Shown piece by piece: positions 1 to 6,491 of a stretch of DNA of 11,750 nt. The position numbers and the translations under genes were made by a program. The stretch lies in contig JBPCKT010000037.1 of the NCBI GenBank assembly GCA_051004015.1, forward strand, positions 1 through 11,750, written 5' to 3'. How positions within the stretch are numbered: position 1 is the first letter of the stretch; each line of letters begins with the position of its first letter. The notes under the pieces were generated by a model. It made no database searches. It was not told the origin of the DNA and saw only the letters and a list, made by a program, of their open reading frames with translations. The DNA is from SXOA01 sp051004015. GTDB lineage: Bacteria; Planctomycetota; Planctomycetia; Pirellulales; Pirellulaceae.

Positions 1-15
1 CGAAACTCCAACGAC

Positions 16-249
16 CTACTCCATCCCACACGCTCCCATACCGCACTGGGGCAACCCACAGCCGCCGGAGGGAAGGGGAGGGCCGCACATTGGCAGGCTC
101 TTGGAAGAAGCCGTATGCCCGGCGGGAACGGAAAGCAGTTTCTCCAGCTTCGTGCCGTGGCAGGTCGGACATTCCGGCTGCTCATTGCCGCGAATGAGCA
201 GCTCGAACTCGTGGTCGCATTTACGGCAGGCGTATTCGTAAAGGGGCAT
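16..249 (-). CDS. FmdB-family zinc-ribbon protein
   Basis: A 77-residue protein that opens MPLYEYAC, the usual start of the FmdB/CxxC_CXXC_SSSS putative regulatory family. Two CxxC knuckles (C8/C11 and C27/C30) form the predicted zinc ribbon. The C-terminal third is rich in Gly, Pro and Cys, with four further cysteines (about 55, 64, 69 and 74), which suggests a second metal site or a flexible tail. FmdB was first named next to formamidase genes, but the general role of the family is unknown; regulation or assembly of metal proteins has been proposed. The start is supported by AAGGA (256-260) six bases before the ATG. The gene diverges from the hydrate epimerase gene across 77 bp. Family assignment is secure; function is not. 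Confidence 0.9.
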   Translation of the reverse strand: MPLYEYACRKCDHEFELLIRGNEQPECPTCHGTKLEKLLSVPAGHTASSKSLPMCGPPLPSGGCGLPQCGMGACGME

Positions 250-260
250 GAGTGTTCCTT

Positions 261-325
261 GGCGAGCGGGGGGCGTGAGCCCCCTGATATTAACAACTAC
301 TCCTAAGAGTCGGCTAGTATCAGGG
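261..325. repeat. Short GC hairpin repeat in the fmdB/nnrE divergent gap
   Basis: A perfect stem GGGGGC (269-274), loop GTGA and GCCCCC (279-284) sits just upstream of the FmdB gene. Its reading on the plus strand, SGGREPPD, is a phrase I associate with a dispersed planctomycete repeat. A second inverted pair, CCCTGATA (282-289) and TATCAGGG (318-325), overlaps the first stem and ends two bases before the nnrE start codon. The two structures share bases 282-284, so they would compete in RNA. The repeat is seen directly; a regulatory role is inference. Confidence 0.6.
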
Positions 326-326
326 C

Positions 327-980
327 ATGACGCTTCCGCCTCTCACCCGCGAGCAAGTCCGCAGCATCGACCGCAAGGCAATCGAAGACTACGGCATGAG
401 CGGCCTCGTGCTGATGGAAAACGCAGGCCGCGAGTGCGCCGACAAGCTCTGCGAGCTAAGAATCAGGGGCAAAGTTGTCATTGTGTGCGGCAAGGGGAAC
501 AACGGCGGGGATGGGTTCGTCGTTGCCCGGCATTTGGACGCACGCGGGTTTGTGGTTCGAGTGGTGCTGGCGGCTGAGCCGGATGAATTGCGGGGAGATG
601 CCGCGGCGAACTATGCGATTCTCAAGCAAGCGGGTTTCTCCTTCGCTGCCGCCGACAGGATGAGAGAGGAACTCACTGGAGCGGACTGGATTGTCGATGC
701 TCTTCTTGGGACGGGTGCAACTGGCGACCCACGGCAGCCGATTGCGAGCGTGATTGGGACGCTCAATGCAAGCAGCGCTCGTAAGGTTGCGATAGACCTA
801 CCAAGCGGCCTCGAATGCGACACGGGCCTCCCCGGCCATCCCACGTTCCGCGCCGACCACACTTGCACCTTCGTCGCGCCCAAAGTCGGCTTTGCGAATC
901 CGGCGGCCAAGGAGTACTTGGGGACCGTGTCGGTTCACGACATCGGCGTACCGCGGAAACTGCTGGAGGAGTTTCTCTGA
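327..980 (+). CDS. nnrE: NAD(P)H-hydrate epimerase (YjeF N-terminal domain), stand-alone
   Basis: A 217-residue protein of the YjeF_N family. It interconverts the S and R forms of hydrated NADH and NADPH, so that an ADP/ATP-dependent dehydratase can restore the normal cofactor. The N-terminal LTREQVRSIDRKAIEDYG is typical. The glycine-rich GKGNNGGDGF (about 55-64), VDALLGTG (about 123-130), IDLPSGLECDTG (about 156-167) and PKVGF (about 185-189) are all in place. Length matches the epimerase domain alone; the dehydratase half (NnrD), fused to it in many bacteria, is absent and must be encoded elsewhere. No good Shine-Dalgarno is visible: the only AGGG lies two bases from the ATG, inside an inverted-repeat arm. 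The gene is convergent with the DUF1501 gene, and a repeat block begins two bases after its TGA. Confidence 0.93.
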   Translation: MTLPPLTREQVRSIDRKAIEDYGMSGLVLMENAGRECADKLCELRIRGKVVIVCGKGNNGGDGFVVARHLDARGFVVRVVLAAEPDELRGDAAANYAILKQAGFSFAAADRMREELTGADWIVDALLGTGATGDPRQPIASVIGTLNASSARKVAIDLPSGLECDTGLPGHPTFRADHTCTFVAPKVGFANPAAKEYLGTVSVHDIGVPRKLLEEFL

Positions 981-982
981 GG

Positions 983-1058
983 GGGGTCGGGAAGGGTTTT
1001 CGCTCTCAGAAATCCGATCTCTCGGAAAGACGCCGATGCGAAAACTCTTCCTGACCCC
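983..1058. repeat. Inverted pair of a 21-bp repeat (copies 1 and 2)
   Basis: Copy 1 (983-1003, plus) and copy 2 (1038-1058, minus) fit the consensus GGGGTCGGGARRRGTTTTC followed by GC, and differ from each other at two positions. They form a 21-bp imperfect stem around a 34-nt loop. That loop contains a small perfect hairpin, TCCGA (1013-1017) and TCGGA (1022-1026). The block starts two bases after the nnrE stop codon, between convergent genes, so it could act as a bidirectional terminator. There is no clear U-tract. Confidence 0.8.
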
Positions 1059-1084
1059 GTCCGTTTCGCGCTGCGGACGACAAC

Positions 1085-1161
1085 GTGGTCGGGAGAAGTT
1101 TTCGCGGACTGGGTGTTTCGCATTACCAACGTGCTCGGCCGCGAAAACCCCTCCCGACCCC
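1085..1161. repeat. Second inverted pair of the same 21-bp repeat (copies 3 and 4)
   Basis: Copy 3 (1085-1105, plus) and copy 4 (1141-1161, minus) are two more versions of the 21-bp unit. They again face each other, and the stem extends by GG/CC to 23 bp with three mismatches around a loop of about 31 nt. A small hairpin, CGTCCG (1058-1063) with CGGACG (1074-1079), lies between the two pairs. Two inverted pairs in a row resemble the paired arrangement of bacterial REP/BIME elements. No transposase is nearby. Confidence 0.8.
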
Positions 1162-1166
1162 AACTC

Positions 1167-1200
1167 GCAGGCATGTCCGTTCACGGAGTGAGCAGACTAC
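1167..1200. repeat. Truncated copy (A1) of the 54-bp two-hairpin repeat
   Basis: This 34-bp stretch matches the right-hand part of the full copies at 2461 and 7709, with two base changes inside the GTCCGCTCAC / GTGAGCGGAC hairpin (at 1181 and 1195). The left hairpin is missing; the 21-bp repeat copy 4 ends five bases upstream. The TGA stop of the DUF1501 gene (1181-1183) lies inside the element, so the last codons of that gene are repeat sequence. Confidence 0.8.
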
Positions 1201-2446
1201 TTTCCGCCAGACATTCCGCCGGTTTGAACATGTCGCCGAGGATCGGCGCCGCGGGCCAGCCGAGCCATTTTTCCAGGAGGGCGGCGTAGATGCTGCGGAA
1301 GTCGGTGTGGAACTTGACGTCGCCATCGTCGAGGTCGTCCAGGCTGGGGTGCTTGCCGATCAGGCCGCTCTTCACCTTGCCGCCGACGAGGAAGACCGGG
1401 GCGGCGGCTCCGTGGTCGGTGCCGCGGCTGGCGTTTTCTTGCAGCCGGCGGCCGAACTCGCTAAAGACCAGCGTCATCACCCGGTCGAGTTGTCCGTGGC
1501 CGGCCAGGTCCTCCGTGAAGGCAGCGAGCGCCCCGCCGAGCTGGTCGAGCAGGCCGGCATGTGCCCCGGCCTGGTCCGAGTGCGTGTCGAAGCCGTCAAG
1601 GGAGACGTAGTAGACCCGCGTCGTCAGCCCGGCGTCAATCAGATGGGCGATGTCCCGCAGCTTCTGGGCGAGCGGAGTGCCAGGATAGTTCACCGTCGTC
1701 TTATAGCCGTTGCCGGAACTCTGCATCCGCCGGCTCAAGTCGAGCGCGGAGGTGGCGCGGGTCTGCACGAACTTGAGCAGGTCGTTCCCTTCCGCGCGAG
1801 GGGCGGCGGTCGCCGAAGTGATGACGCTCCGCTGCTGGTCGTCACCGCCGGTCTCCAGGCGGAACTGCTCCAGCGAGCGGATGGACGGGGCGGGGAGGTC
1901 GCGGGCCGCCAAGGCGAGCGGCTGGACCTCTTCACCCAGGTGCATGCCGGGCGGGTCGATCGCCTTGGCGAGCGTCTCCTTGTGAGCGTCAAAGCACCGC
2001 CCCAGCCAGCCGCTTTCGCGCGGCGAAGGCTTGTTGTGGGCGGTGTGCCAGATGTCCATCGACTCGAAGTGCGAGCGATTGGGATTGGGATAGCCGATGC
2101 CTTGCAAAATCGATAGCTGCCGGTTCTCCAGCAGCTTTTCGCAAGCCCGCAGGCTGGGATGCAGGCCAATGCCGTTTTCGATCTTCACAATGTTGCCGCC
2201 GTTGCCGTCAATTAGCAGGCTCGGCCGGCTCTTGCGGTATTTCTCCTCGGAGTACGGCACCACCGTGTTCAGACCGTCGTTGCCGCCGCTCAATTGCACG
2301 ACGACGAGAATCTTCTCCCCCTTGGTTTCCGCGCCGAAGGCGGCGGATTCCAAGAGAAAGCACGGCGCCCGCGACGAGAGAGCGGCGAGGCCCCCGGCGG
2401 TGACGGCGGAGACGGTGGAGAGAAATTTGCGGCGGGAGGTGGTCAT
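1181..2446 (-). CDS. Tat-exported DUF1501 protein
   Basis: A 421-residue DUF1501 protein, a family related to the alkaline phosphatase/sulfatase fold and abundant in planctomycetes. The twin-arginine signal SRRKFLS (residues 4-10) is followed by a hydrophobic stretch to about residue 39, so a folded protein is probably exported. Family motifs are present: QLSGGNDGLNTVVPY (51-65), YVSLDGFDTHS (280-290), VFSEFGRR (327-334), GTDHG (342-346) and the C-terminal TDFRSIYAALLEKWLG (381-396). Substrate and reaction are unknown. AGGA (2454-2457) lies seven bases before the ATG. The gene follows the DUF1800 gene in the same direction, a frequent pairing, with a 67-bp gap filled by a repeat. Oddly, the last six residues, SSLLTP, are encoded by a truncated repeat that also provides the stop, so the native C-terminus has been replaced or extended. 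Confidence 0.93.
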   Translation of the reverse strand: MTTSRRKFLSTVSAVTAGGLAALSSRAPCFLLESAAFGAETKGEKILVVVQLSGGNDGLNTVVPYSEEKYRKSRPSLLIDGNGGNIVKIENGIGLHPSLRACEKLLENRQLSILQGIGYPNPNRSHFESMDIWHTAHNKPSPRESGWLGRCFDAHKETLAKAIDPPGMHLGEEVQPLALAARDLPAPSIRSLEQFRLETGGDDQQRSVITSATAAPRAEGNDLLKFVQTRATSALDLSRRMQSSGNGYKTTVNYPGTPLAQKLRDIAHLIDAGLTTRVYYVSLDGFDTHSDQAGAHAGLLDQLGGALAAFTEDLAGHGQLDRVMTLVFSEFGRRLQENASRGTDHGAAAPVFLVGGKVKSGLIGKHPSLDDLDDGDVKFHTDFRSIYAALLEKWLGWPAAPILGDMFKPAECLAESSLLTP

Positions 2447-2460
2447 GGGATTTTCCTAAT

Positions 2461-2514
2461 GTAGCCAGCACACTCCGTGTGCTGACATGTCCGCTCACGG
2501 AGTGAGCGGACTAC
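2461..2514. repeat. 54-bp two-hairpin repeat, full copy A2
   Basis: GTAG and CTAC bound the unit. Hairpin 1 is CAGCACAC (2466-2473), loop TCC, GTGTGCTG (2477-2484). Hairpin 2 is GTCCGCTCAC (2489-2498), loop GGA, GTGAGCGGAC (2502-2511). The two hairpin cores, CACTCCGTG and CACGGAGTG, are reverse complements. The terminal CTACTA gives the TAG stop (2514-2516) of the DUF1800 gene. The element occupies most of the gap between the DUF1800 and DUF1501 genes. It may act as a terminator, processing site or mRNA stabiliser, but no U-tract is seen. Confidence 0.88.
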
Positions 2515-3878
2515 TAAGCCATCTGGAACTCCGGCAGTGAGCCGAGGGTGTGAACGGTCTTCTTGAGTTTGGTCAGGCGGCCTTCGCGGCCCCCTTCGAT
2601 TTGAGCGATGAGCTGCGAGCGGACGTCTTTGGGGAGCGGCACGGCCAGCAGGATCTCGGAGAGGTTATCGACGACCTGGTCCGCGGTCTTCCAGCCGAGC
2701 TTGTCAATATACGCCTCGAGCGTGACGCCGCCAAACAAGGTGTCGTTATCCTGCACGAGCTGGCGGACGAAATTCGCCCGGCCCAGGAGCGTGCTGGAGT
2801 TGATCCAGGCCATGCCGCCGGGCCAACCCTTCACATTCGGCGGAAAAAGGGGCATCTGGCCGAGCTCGCGAATCTGCTCGGCAATTTGCGGCAGGCCGGC
2901 GGTTGCTTCCAAGGAACGGAGCAGGCCGATGCCCAGCTCGACAGGAGAACGGACCTTCTTTCCCACGCTGGCCTGAGAATAAAACAGGCGACTGGTGAGG
3001 AGTGTTTCCAGGACCGGCGCGAAAGTGTAGTCGGACTCGCGGAGATTCTGGGCCAGCGGCTCGATAAGGTCTGGGGAGAGGTCGCTCTCGTCGGTGATGA
3101 AGTAGCGGGCCAGCTTGCCGCACAGGAAGCGGGCCGCCGCCGGCTGCTCCAGGAGGACCTTCACGCTGTCGCTGCCGTCGAAGTTGCCGCTCTTGCCGAG
3201 GATGGTCTTGCTGCCGTAGTCGTGCTGGTAGCGGTTGAACTTGAACGCGCCGTACTGAATTTCCCAGCCGGTGAAGCAGCGGGCCAGCTCCTGGATGTCC
3301 TTCTCGGTGTAGTTGCCGATGCCGAGGACGAACAGTTCCATCACCTCGCGGGAGAAGTTTTCGTTGGGGTGCGTCTTGCGATTGGTCGCCGAATCCAGAT
3401 AGATGAGCATCGCCGGGTCGCGGGCGATGCCGAGCACCATCGGCTCGAACTTGCCGAGGGCATAGCGGCGGAGCAGCTCGTTCTGGTTGAACATCAGCCG
3501 TGTATCCTTCACCTTGGCACTGCTGCTGGCGAAATGGCTATGCCAGAAGAGCGTGGTCTTCTCCAGCAGAGGCGCGGGCGTGTGCAACATGCGATGCAGC
3601 CACCAGGCGGCCAGCGTCTGAGAGCTATTCGTCGCCAGGACGGTCTGGGCGAAGGTGTGCATCTTGCCGCCGAACTCCCCTTCGCTGGCCTCCACCAGCT
3701 TTTTTGCCGCCTGTTGGGGGCCGAGCTTCACCGTCTCATCGAGCTCGCGGGAATTGGCCGCAAAGCCGGCGCGGCGGAAGAGGTGGGCCGCTTCCCGCCG
3801 GCCAAAGGGCTGAGCGGGAGTCGGTTCAAAGGGGAGCCAGGCTTCTTGGGGGGGAAGGGGTTTTTGGTGGAGTGGCAT
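2514..3878 (-). CDS. DUF1800 family protein
   Basis: A 454-residue DUF1800 protein. Motifs recognised from the family are REAAHLFRRAGFA (about 28-40), FWHSHF (111-116), the conserved HPNENFSREVMELFVLGIGNYTE in two pieces (about 170-183 and 184-192), RCFTGW (about 200-205) and PPNVKGWPGG (346-355). DUF1800 genes often precede DUF1501 genes, as here, so the two products may act together at the cell envelope; the biochemical role is unknown. No signal peptide is evident. The frame stays open 40 codons further upstream, but that part is repeat (giving PKRSLGT). The ATG at 3878 is preferred: it has GAGGA eight bases upstream and leaves a sensible N-terminus. The first G of that ribosome-binding site is the edge base of the four-hairpin repeat. 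The TAG stop comes from the two-hairpin repeat. Confidence 0.92.
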   Translation of the reverse strand: MPLHQKPLPPQEAWLPFEPTPAQPFGRREAAHLFRRAGFAANSRELDETVKLGPQQAAKKLVEASEGEFGGKMHTFAQTVLATNSSQTLAAWWLHRMLHTPAPLLEKTTLFWHSHFASSSAKVKDTRLMFNQNELLRRYALGKFEPMVLGIARDPAMLIYLDSATNRKTHPNENFSREVMELFVLGIGNYTEKDIQELARCFTGWEIQYGAFKFNRYQHDYGSKTILGKSGNFDGSDSVKVLLEQPAAARFLCGKLARYFITDESDLSPDLIEPLAQNLRESDYTFAPVLETLLTSRLFYSQASVGKKVRSPVELGIGLLRSLEATAGLPQIAEQIRELGQMPLFPPNVKGWPGGMAWINSSTLLGRANFVRQLVQDNDTLFGGVTLEAYIDKLGWKTADQVVDNLSEILLAVPLPKDVRSQLIAQIEGGREGRLTKLKKTVHTLGSLPEFQMA

Positions 3879-3890
3879 GGGAGTGTTCCT

Positions 3891-3996
3891 CGTTCCCAAG
3901 CTCCGCTTGGGAACGCACGTTTGGAAGCTCTGCTTCCTGTCGGCGTGAAGCGAAGCAGAGCTTCGAGACTTGTATTCCCAAGCGGAGCTTGGGAAC
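3891..3996. repeat. Four-hairpin palindromic repeat between the 583-residue protein gene and the DUF1800 gene
   Basis: Four consecutive perfect stem-loops with 3-nt loops: GTTCCCAAGC / GCTTGGGAAC (3892-3914, loop TCC), GGAAGC / GCTTCC (3923-3937, loop TCT), CGAAGC / GCTTCG (3951-3965, loop AGA) and TTCCCAAGC / GCTTGGGAA (3975-3995, loop GGA). Hairpins 1 and 4 are reverse complements of each other, and so nearly are 2 and 3, so the whole unit is also one large palindrome. It lies between the stop of the upstream gene (4003-4005) and the ribosome-binding site of DUF1800 (3887-3891). Its translations (PSSAWE, PKRSLGT) are repeat products, not protein. Confidence 0.9.
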
Positions 3997-4002
3997 AAGT
4001 TG

Positions 4003-5754
4003 TTACTTTAGTTTCAATTCCAGCGTCACTTGCAGAGTCTTGTCTTTCGAGGTGAGTTGCAACGACGAGCTTTCCAGTCCCAGCATCGCCTTGAGCAGGG
4101 CGTCGATTTCCTTCTCCGCCGCGTCCTGGCCGTGCCCCTTTTGCAGCATGTTCTGGGCGACGAGCGAGCCGCGGTTATCCACGAGCATCTGCCGTACGAC
4201 TTGGCCGACCACCTGGAGGGCGGTATTCACGTCCTTGAGCGGAGCCGACTCCTTCTGCACGAGCTCGGCCAACTCGGTCGCCAGTGTTTTGGAAGTCGAG
4301 AGGATGAACTTATCGCCAACGATGGCGATGGTGGGGCTGGCGTTGTAGTGAATGGCCGCTTCGTTTTTCGCGCCATCCTTGGGGGGCAAGTATTCGGAGG
4401 AGTAAATCGTGCCGCTGCCGGCCTTCTCGAAATTCTGCTCGAGCGGGCTCAGGCCGTTCATCCCGCCGGTGATGTTGAGAAAGCCGACCAGGCTCTGGAA
4501 TGTGATTTTGAAGATGCGGGCCGTTTCGGGAGGGTTCTTCATCTTCACGACAATCGCCCCGGCGGGGAGCTTGACGGCGGGGACCGGCGCACCGTCGGCG
4601 AAGTGCTGCCGCGTGACGACGATTTGCATCCCCGGCTCCAGGTTGGCCAGGATGTCGTCCCGGAAATTCCGGCCGGCAAACAGCGTGGTGAGCGTGCTCT
4701 CGGCTTCGGCAAACTTGGCGTTGATGCCGTCGTCAAACAGGTCCGGTGCGTTCTTCCACATCGAGCTGAAATCGCGGAAGGTGGAAATCGACAGGGCGGT
4801 TTCCTTCGGGGTCAAGAGCGGGAGGGCGCTCCCCTTGCCGTCGGTGCCGAAGAAGAATTCCCGCTTCTTGGCGAGAGTCGGGGCGTCCCCGGGAATAGCT
4901 GCCGAGAGGGCGATGCGGCTGGGATCGACGTCGAGCCAGGCGGTGGCGTACGGAGCGTCCGGCAGTGCGCCAAGGATGCCGCCGACCAGGATTTCCGCGC
5001 CGGGATTATCACTCTTTTTATTGAGGGCCGTTTTCAGGATGCCGAGGGCACGGATGGGCCGCAAATCGCCGTAGACCCAGGCGGCGGGATTCGCCGGCCG
5101 GGCCTTGAGGACTTCCTGGAACTGCTCGTCCGACGCCAGCGACGGGTTCTCCCCCTGGTAGGTGTCGATCATCAGCCGCGTCAGGAGCGGCTTGTTGGTG
5201 GTGAGGAGATACGGGCCGAGGTTGGCGTATTGGACCGGCCCCAGGCCGTAAAACTTGATTCCCTTGTACTCGTCGGAGGTGACCGGATCGCCGGCCCCTC
5301 GATTCGCGGCCTCGGCCCTGGCGAGGTCAAGAATGGTATCGATGGCCTTCTTGGCCAGGTCTTGGTCCGTTGATTTTGTGAGGACGGCCGTTCCCAGAGT
5401 GGGCAAGTCGAATGCAACATAAACGCCGCCACCGGTGAGCGTCGTCACCGCCGGCCGCCACTTCATGCCGAGCTTGTCCTCGATCATTTTCAGCACGGCC
5501 AGGAAATGCTGAGGCTGGTCGGCTTCCATCGCCTTTTTGTAATCGGGGTGATTCTGCAATTCGACGACCGAGGGATGATCCAGCACCGCGTCCAAGAGCT
5601 TCTGCGGCTGCGGCATCTCCGCATAAACGACCGTGGAGAGCGGCATCATTTCCCGCGGTGACTTGTCAGCGGCCAGGGCACCCTGAGTGATGAAGAGCGC
5701 AGCCGCCGTGAGCAGCAGGAGGGCCAAACGGGAAGTAGTGCGGTGCAGGTTCAT
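4003..5754 (-). CDS. Exported DUF3352-like protein of unknown function
   Basis: A 583-residue protein with a clear Sec signal: basic MNLHRTTSR, hydrophobic core about 9-23, predicted cleavage after ALA (about residue 28). The mature part has no transmembrane segment and the protein no cysteine. Near the mature N-terminus, MPLSTVVYAEMPQPQKLLDA resembles the opening of planctomycete DUF3352-like secreted proteins; I hold the family only tentatively. Two blocks (about 111-196 and 398-500) share a plan: a strand, a long helix, a GIKFYGLG- or GTIYSSEY-type strand, then a strand like PYLLTTNKPLLTRL or KFILSTSKTLATEL, suggesting an internal duplication. The ATG at 5754 is chosen over one 17 codons upstream because it begins the signal peptide and has GGAG seven bases before it. 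It heads the run leading to DUF1800 and DUF1501. Confidence 0.85.
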   Translation of the reverse strand: MNLHRTTSRLALLLLTAAALFITQGALAADKSPREMMPLSTVVYAEMPQPQKLLDAVLDHPSVVELQNHPDYKKAMEADQPQHFLAVLKMIEDKLGMKWRPAVTTLTGGGVYVAFDLPTLGTAVLTKSTDQDLAKKAIDTILDLARAEAANRGAGDPVTSDEYKGIKFYGLGPVQYANLGPYLLTTNKPLLTRLMIDTYQGENPSLASDEQFQEVLKARPANPAAWVYGDLRPIRALGILKTALNKKSDNPGAEILVGGILGALPDAPYATAWLDVDPSRIALSAAIPGDAPTLAKKREFFFGTDGKGSALPLLTPKETALSISTFRDFSSMWKNAPDLFDDGINAKFAEAESTLTTLFAGRNFRDDILANLEPGMQIVVTRQHFADGAPVPAVKLPAGAIVVKMKNPPETARIFKITFQSLVGFLNITGGMNGLSPLEQNFEKAGSGTIYSSEYLPPKDGAKNEAAIHYNASPTIAIVGDKFILSTSKTLATELAELVQKESAPLKDVNTALQVVGQVVRQMLVDNRGSLVAQNMLQKGHGQDAAEKEIDALLKAMLGLESSSLQLTSKDKTLQVTLELKLK

Positions 5755-5870
5755 TCCAAGGCTCCAGAAAACAGGCGGTACTTCCAGCGGGCAGCAAGAC
5801 GGCATTCTACCTCTTGATTACCCGTCTTTCACGGTTTGGGTTTCGGATTTCGGAGAAACGGGAGCGGTCG

Positions 5871-5915
5871 GCGAGGCGATTCCGGCCCCTCGCGGGGCCG
5901 CCGACTCCGCCTCGC
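5871..5915. repeat. GC-rich two-level hairpin repeat
   Basis: Outer arms GCGAGGCG (5871-5878) and CGCCTCGC (5908-5915) enclose inner arms CGGCCCC (5883-5889) and GGGGCCG (5894-5900) with a TCGC loop. The unpaired bases between inner and outer stems are unequal (4 on the left, 7 on the right). It lies about 115 bp upstream of the exported-protein gene start. I judge it a dispersed repeat of the same planctomycete type as others here, without proof of further copies. Confidence 0.65.
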
Positions 5916-5940
5916 TTATCACCCCCCGAAAGTAAAAGGT

Positions 5941-6053
5941 TGATTCATGATTCACGGCCTTTAATTTGCGGAACTTACGTCGATTCATGTCGTCGCAAAT
6001 CTCTTTTGCAGCAGCACTTGCGACTTATTCACTCGACGTAAGTCCATGAATCA
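5941..6053. repeat. 113-bp nested inverted repeat
   Basis: Three matched arm pairs lie in nested order: TGATTCATG (5941-5949) with CATGAATCA (6045-6053), ACTTACGTCGA (5973-5983) with TCGACGTAAGT (6033-6043), and GTCGCAA (5992-5998) with TTGCGAC (6018-6024). All three are perfect. The left side carries 23 unpaired bases between arms 1 and 2, while the right has one. GATTCATG also occurs at 5982-5989. The shape suits a structured RNA, a cruciform or a small non-autonomous mobile element; no ORF inside explains it. Confidence 0.75.
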
Positions 6054-6404
6054 TGCCCCTTCCTGATTCATCGTTTCAACAATCGTTTCCGCTGGCCTGG
6101 GTATTCTCAGCAGTACAAAATGCACGCAAACTCAGAGTGTTTTATTTTGTAACTACTTATCAATTGATTGATTATACCAAAGGAAGGTTGCCCAGGGCAA
6201 GAGGCGCTGGCAAGAAAGTGAGAAACTCTTTAGAAGTCGCCAGCCGCGTAGTTTCCAGCGAGCTGCTTGTGCTAATGGGGACGCAGCGGCGACCGAAACC
6301 GGCGTTGAGAGCGAGCGGTGTTCCAATCGTGCATGCCAATGGAAGGCACACGGCAAGCAAAGCGGTGCCACAACGGACTTTCAAACCAATTTGGGTGTCG
6401 GTAG

Positions 6405-6491
6405 TGTCCTAATTTGAAATCTGGCACATGGAAAGACCGCCGCTTCCAAGAGCTATTCGACACCTTGATCCCCGCGAAGGTCGCGCCCTAG
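6405..6491 (+). pseudogene. Possible 3' remnant of a lost gene
   Basis: The plus strand from just after a TAG (6402-6404) to the TAG at 6489-6491 reads without a usable start. It includes WKDRRFQELFDTLIPAKVAP, which has a protein-like mix of charged and hydrophobic residues. It could be the tail of a deleted gene, left near the 80-residue ORF. The stretch is only 28 codons, so chance is a real alternative and no family was recognised. Confidence 0.2.

Noticed and set aside
983..1200. CRISPR array
   Set aside because: Only four 21-bp units in alternating orientation with uneven spacing, and no cas genes.
1085..2116. Long plus-strand ORF (343 codons) opposite the DUF1501 gene
   Set aside because: Shadow of a high-GC gene; Arg/Ala/Gly-rich with no family motif, while the minus strand has full DUF1501 motifs.
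3879..3998. 40-codon N-terminal extension of the DUF1800 gene
   Set aside because: Encoded by the four-hairpin repeat; a well-placed ribosome-binding site supports the ATG at 3878.
2550..5373. Plus-strand ORFs of 501 and 447 codons opposite the DUF1800 and 583-residue protein genes
   Set aside because: Antisense frames kept open by high-GC codon bias; no ribosome-binding site or recognisable domain, and the first runs through the hairpin repeat.
5814..6041. 75-codon plus-strand ORF upstream of the nested inverted repeat
   Set aside because: Runs through the GC-rich hairpin repeat and half of the nested inverted repeat; no ribosome-binding site or domain.
6053..6412. 119-codon plus-strand ORF
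   Set aside because: No ribosome-binding site, starts at the edge of the inverted repeat and matches no family I know; listed only as part of the gap.
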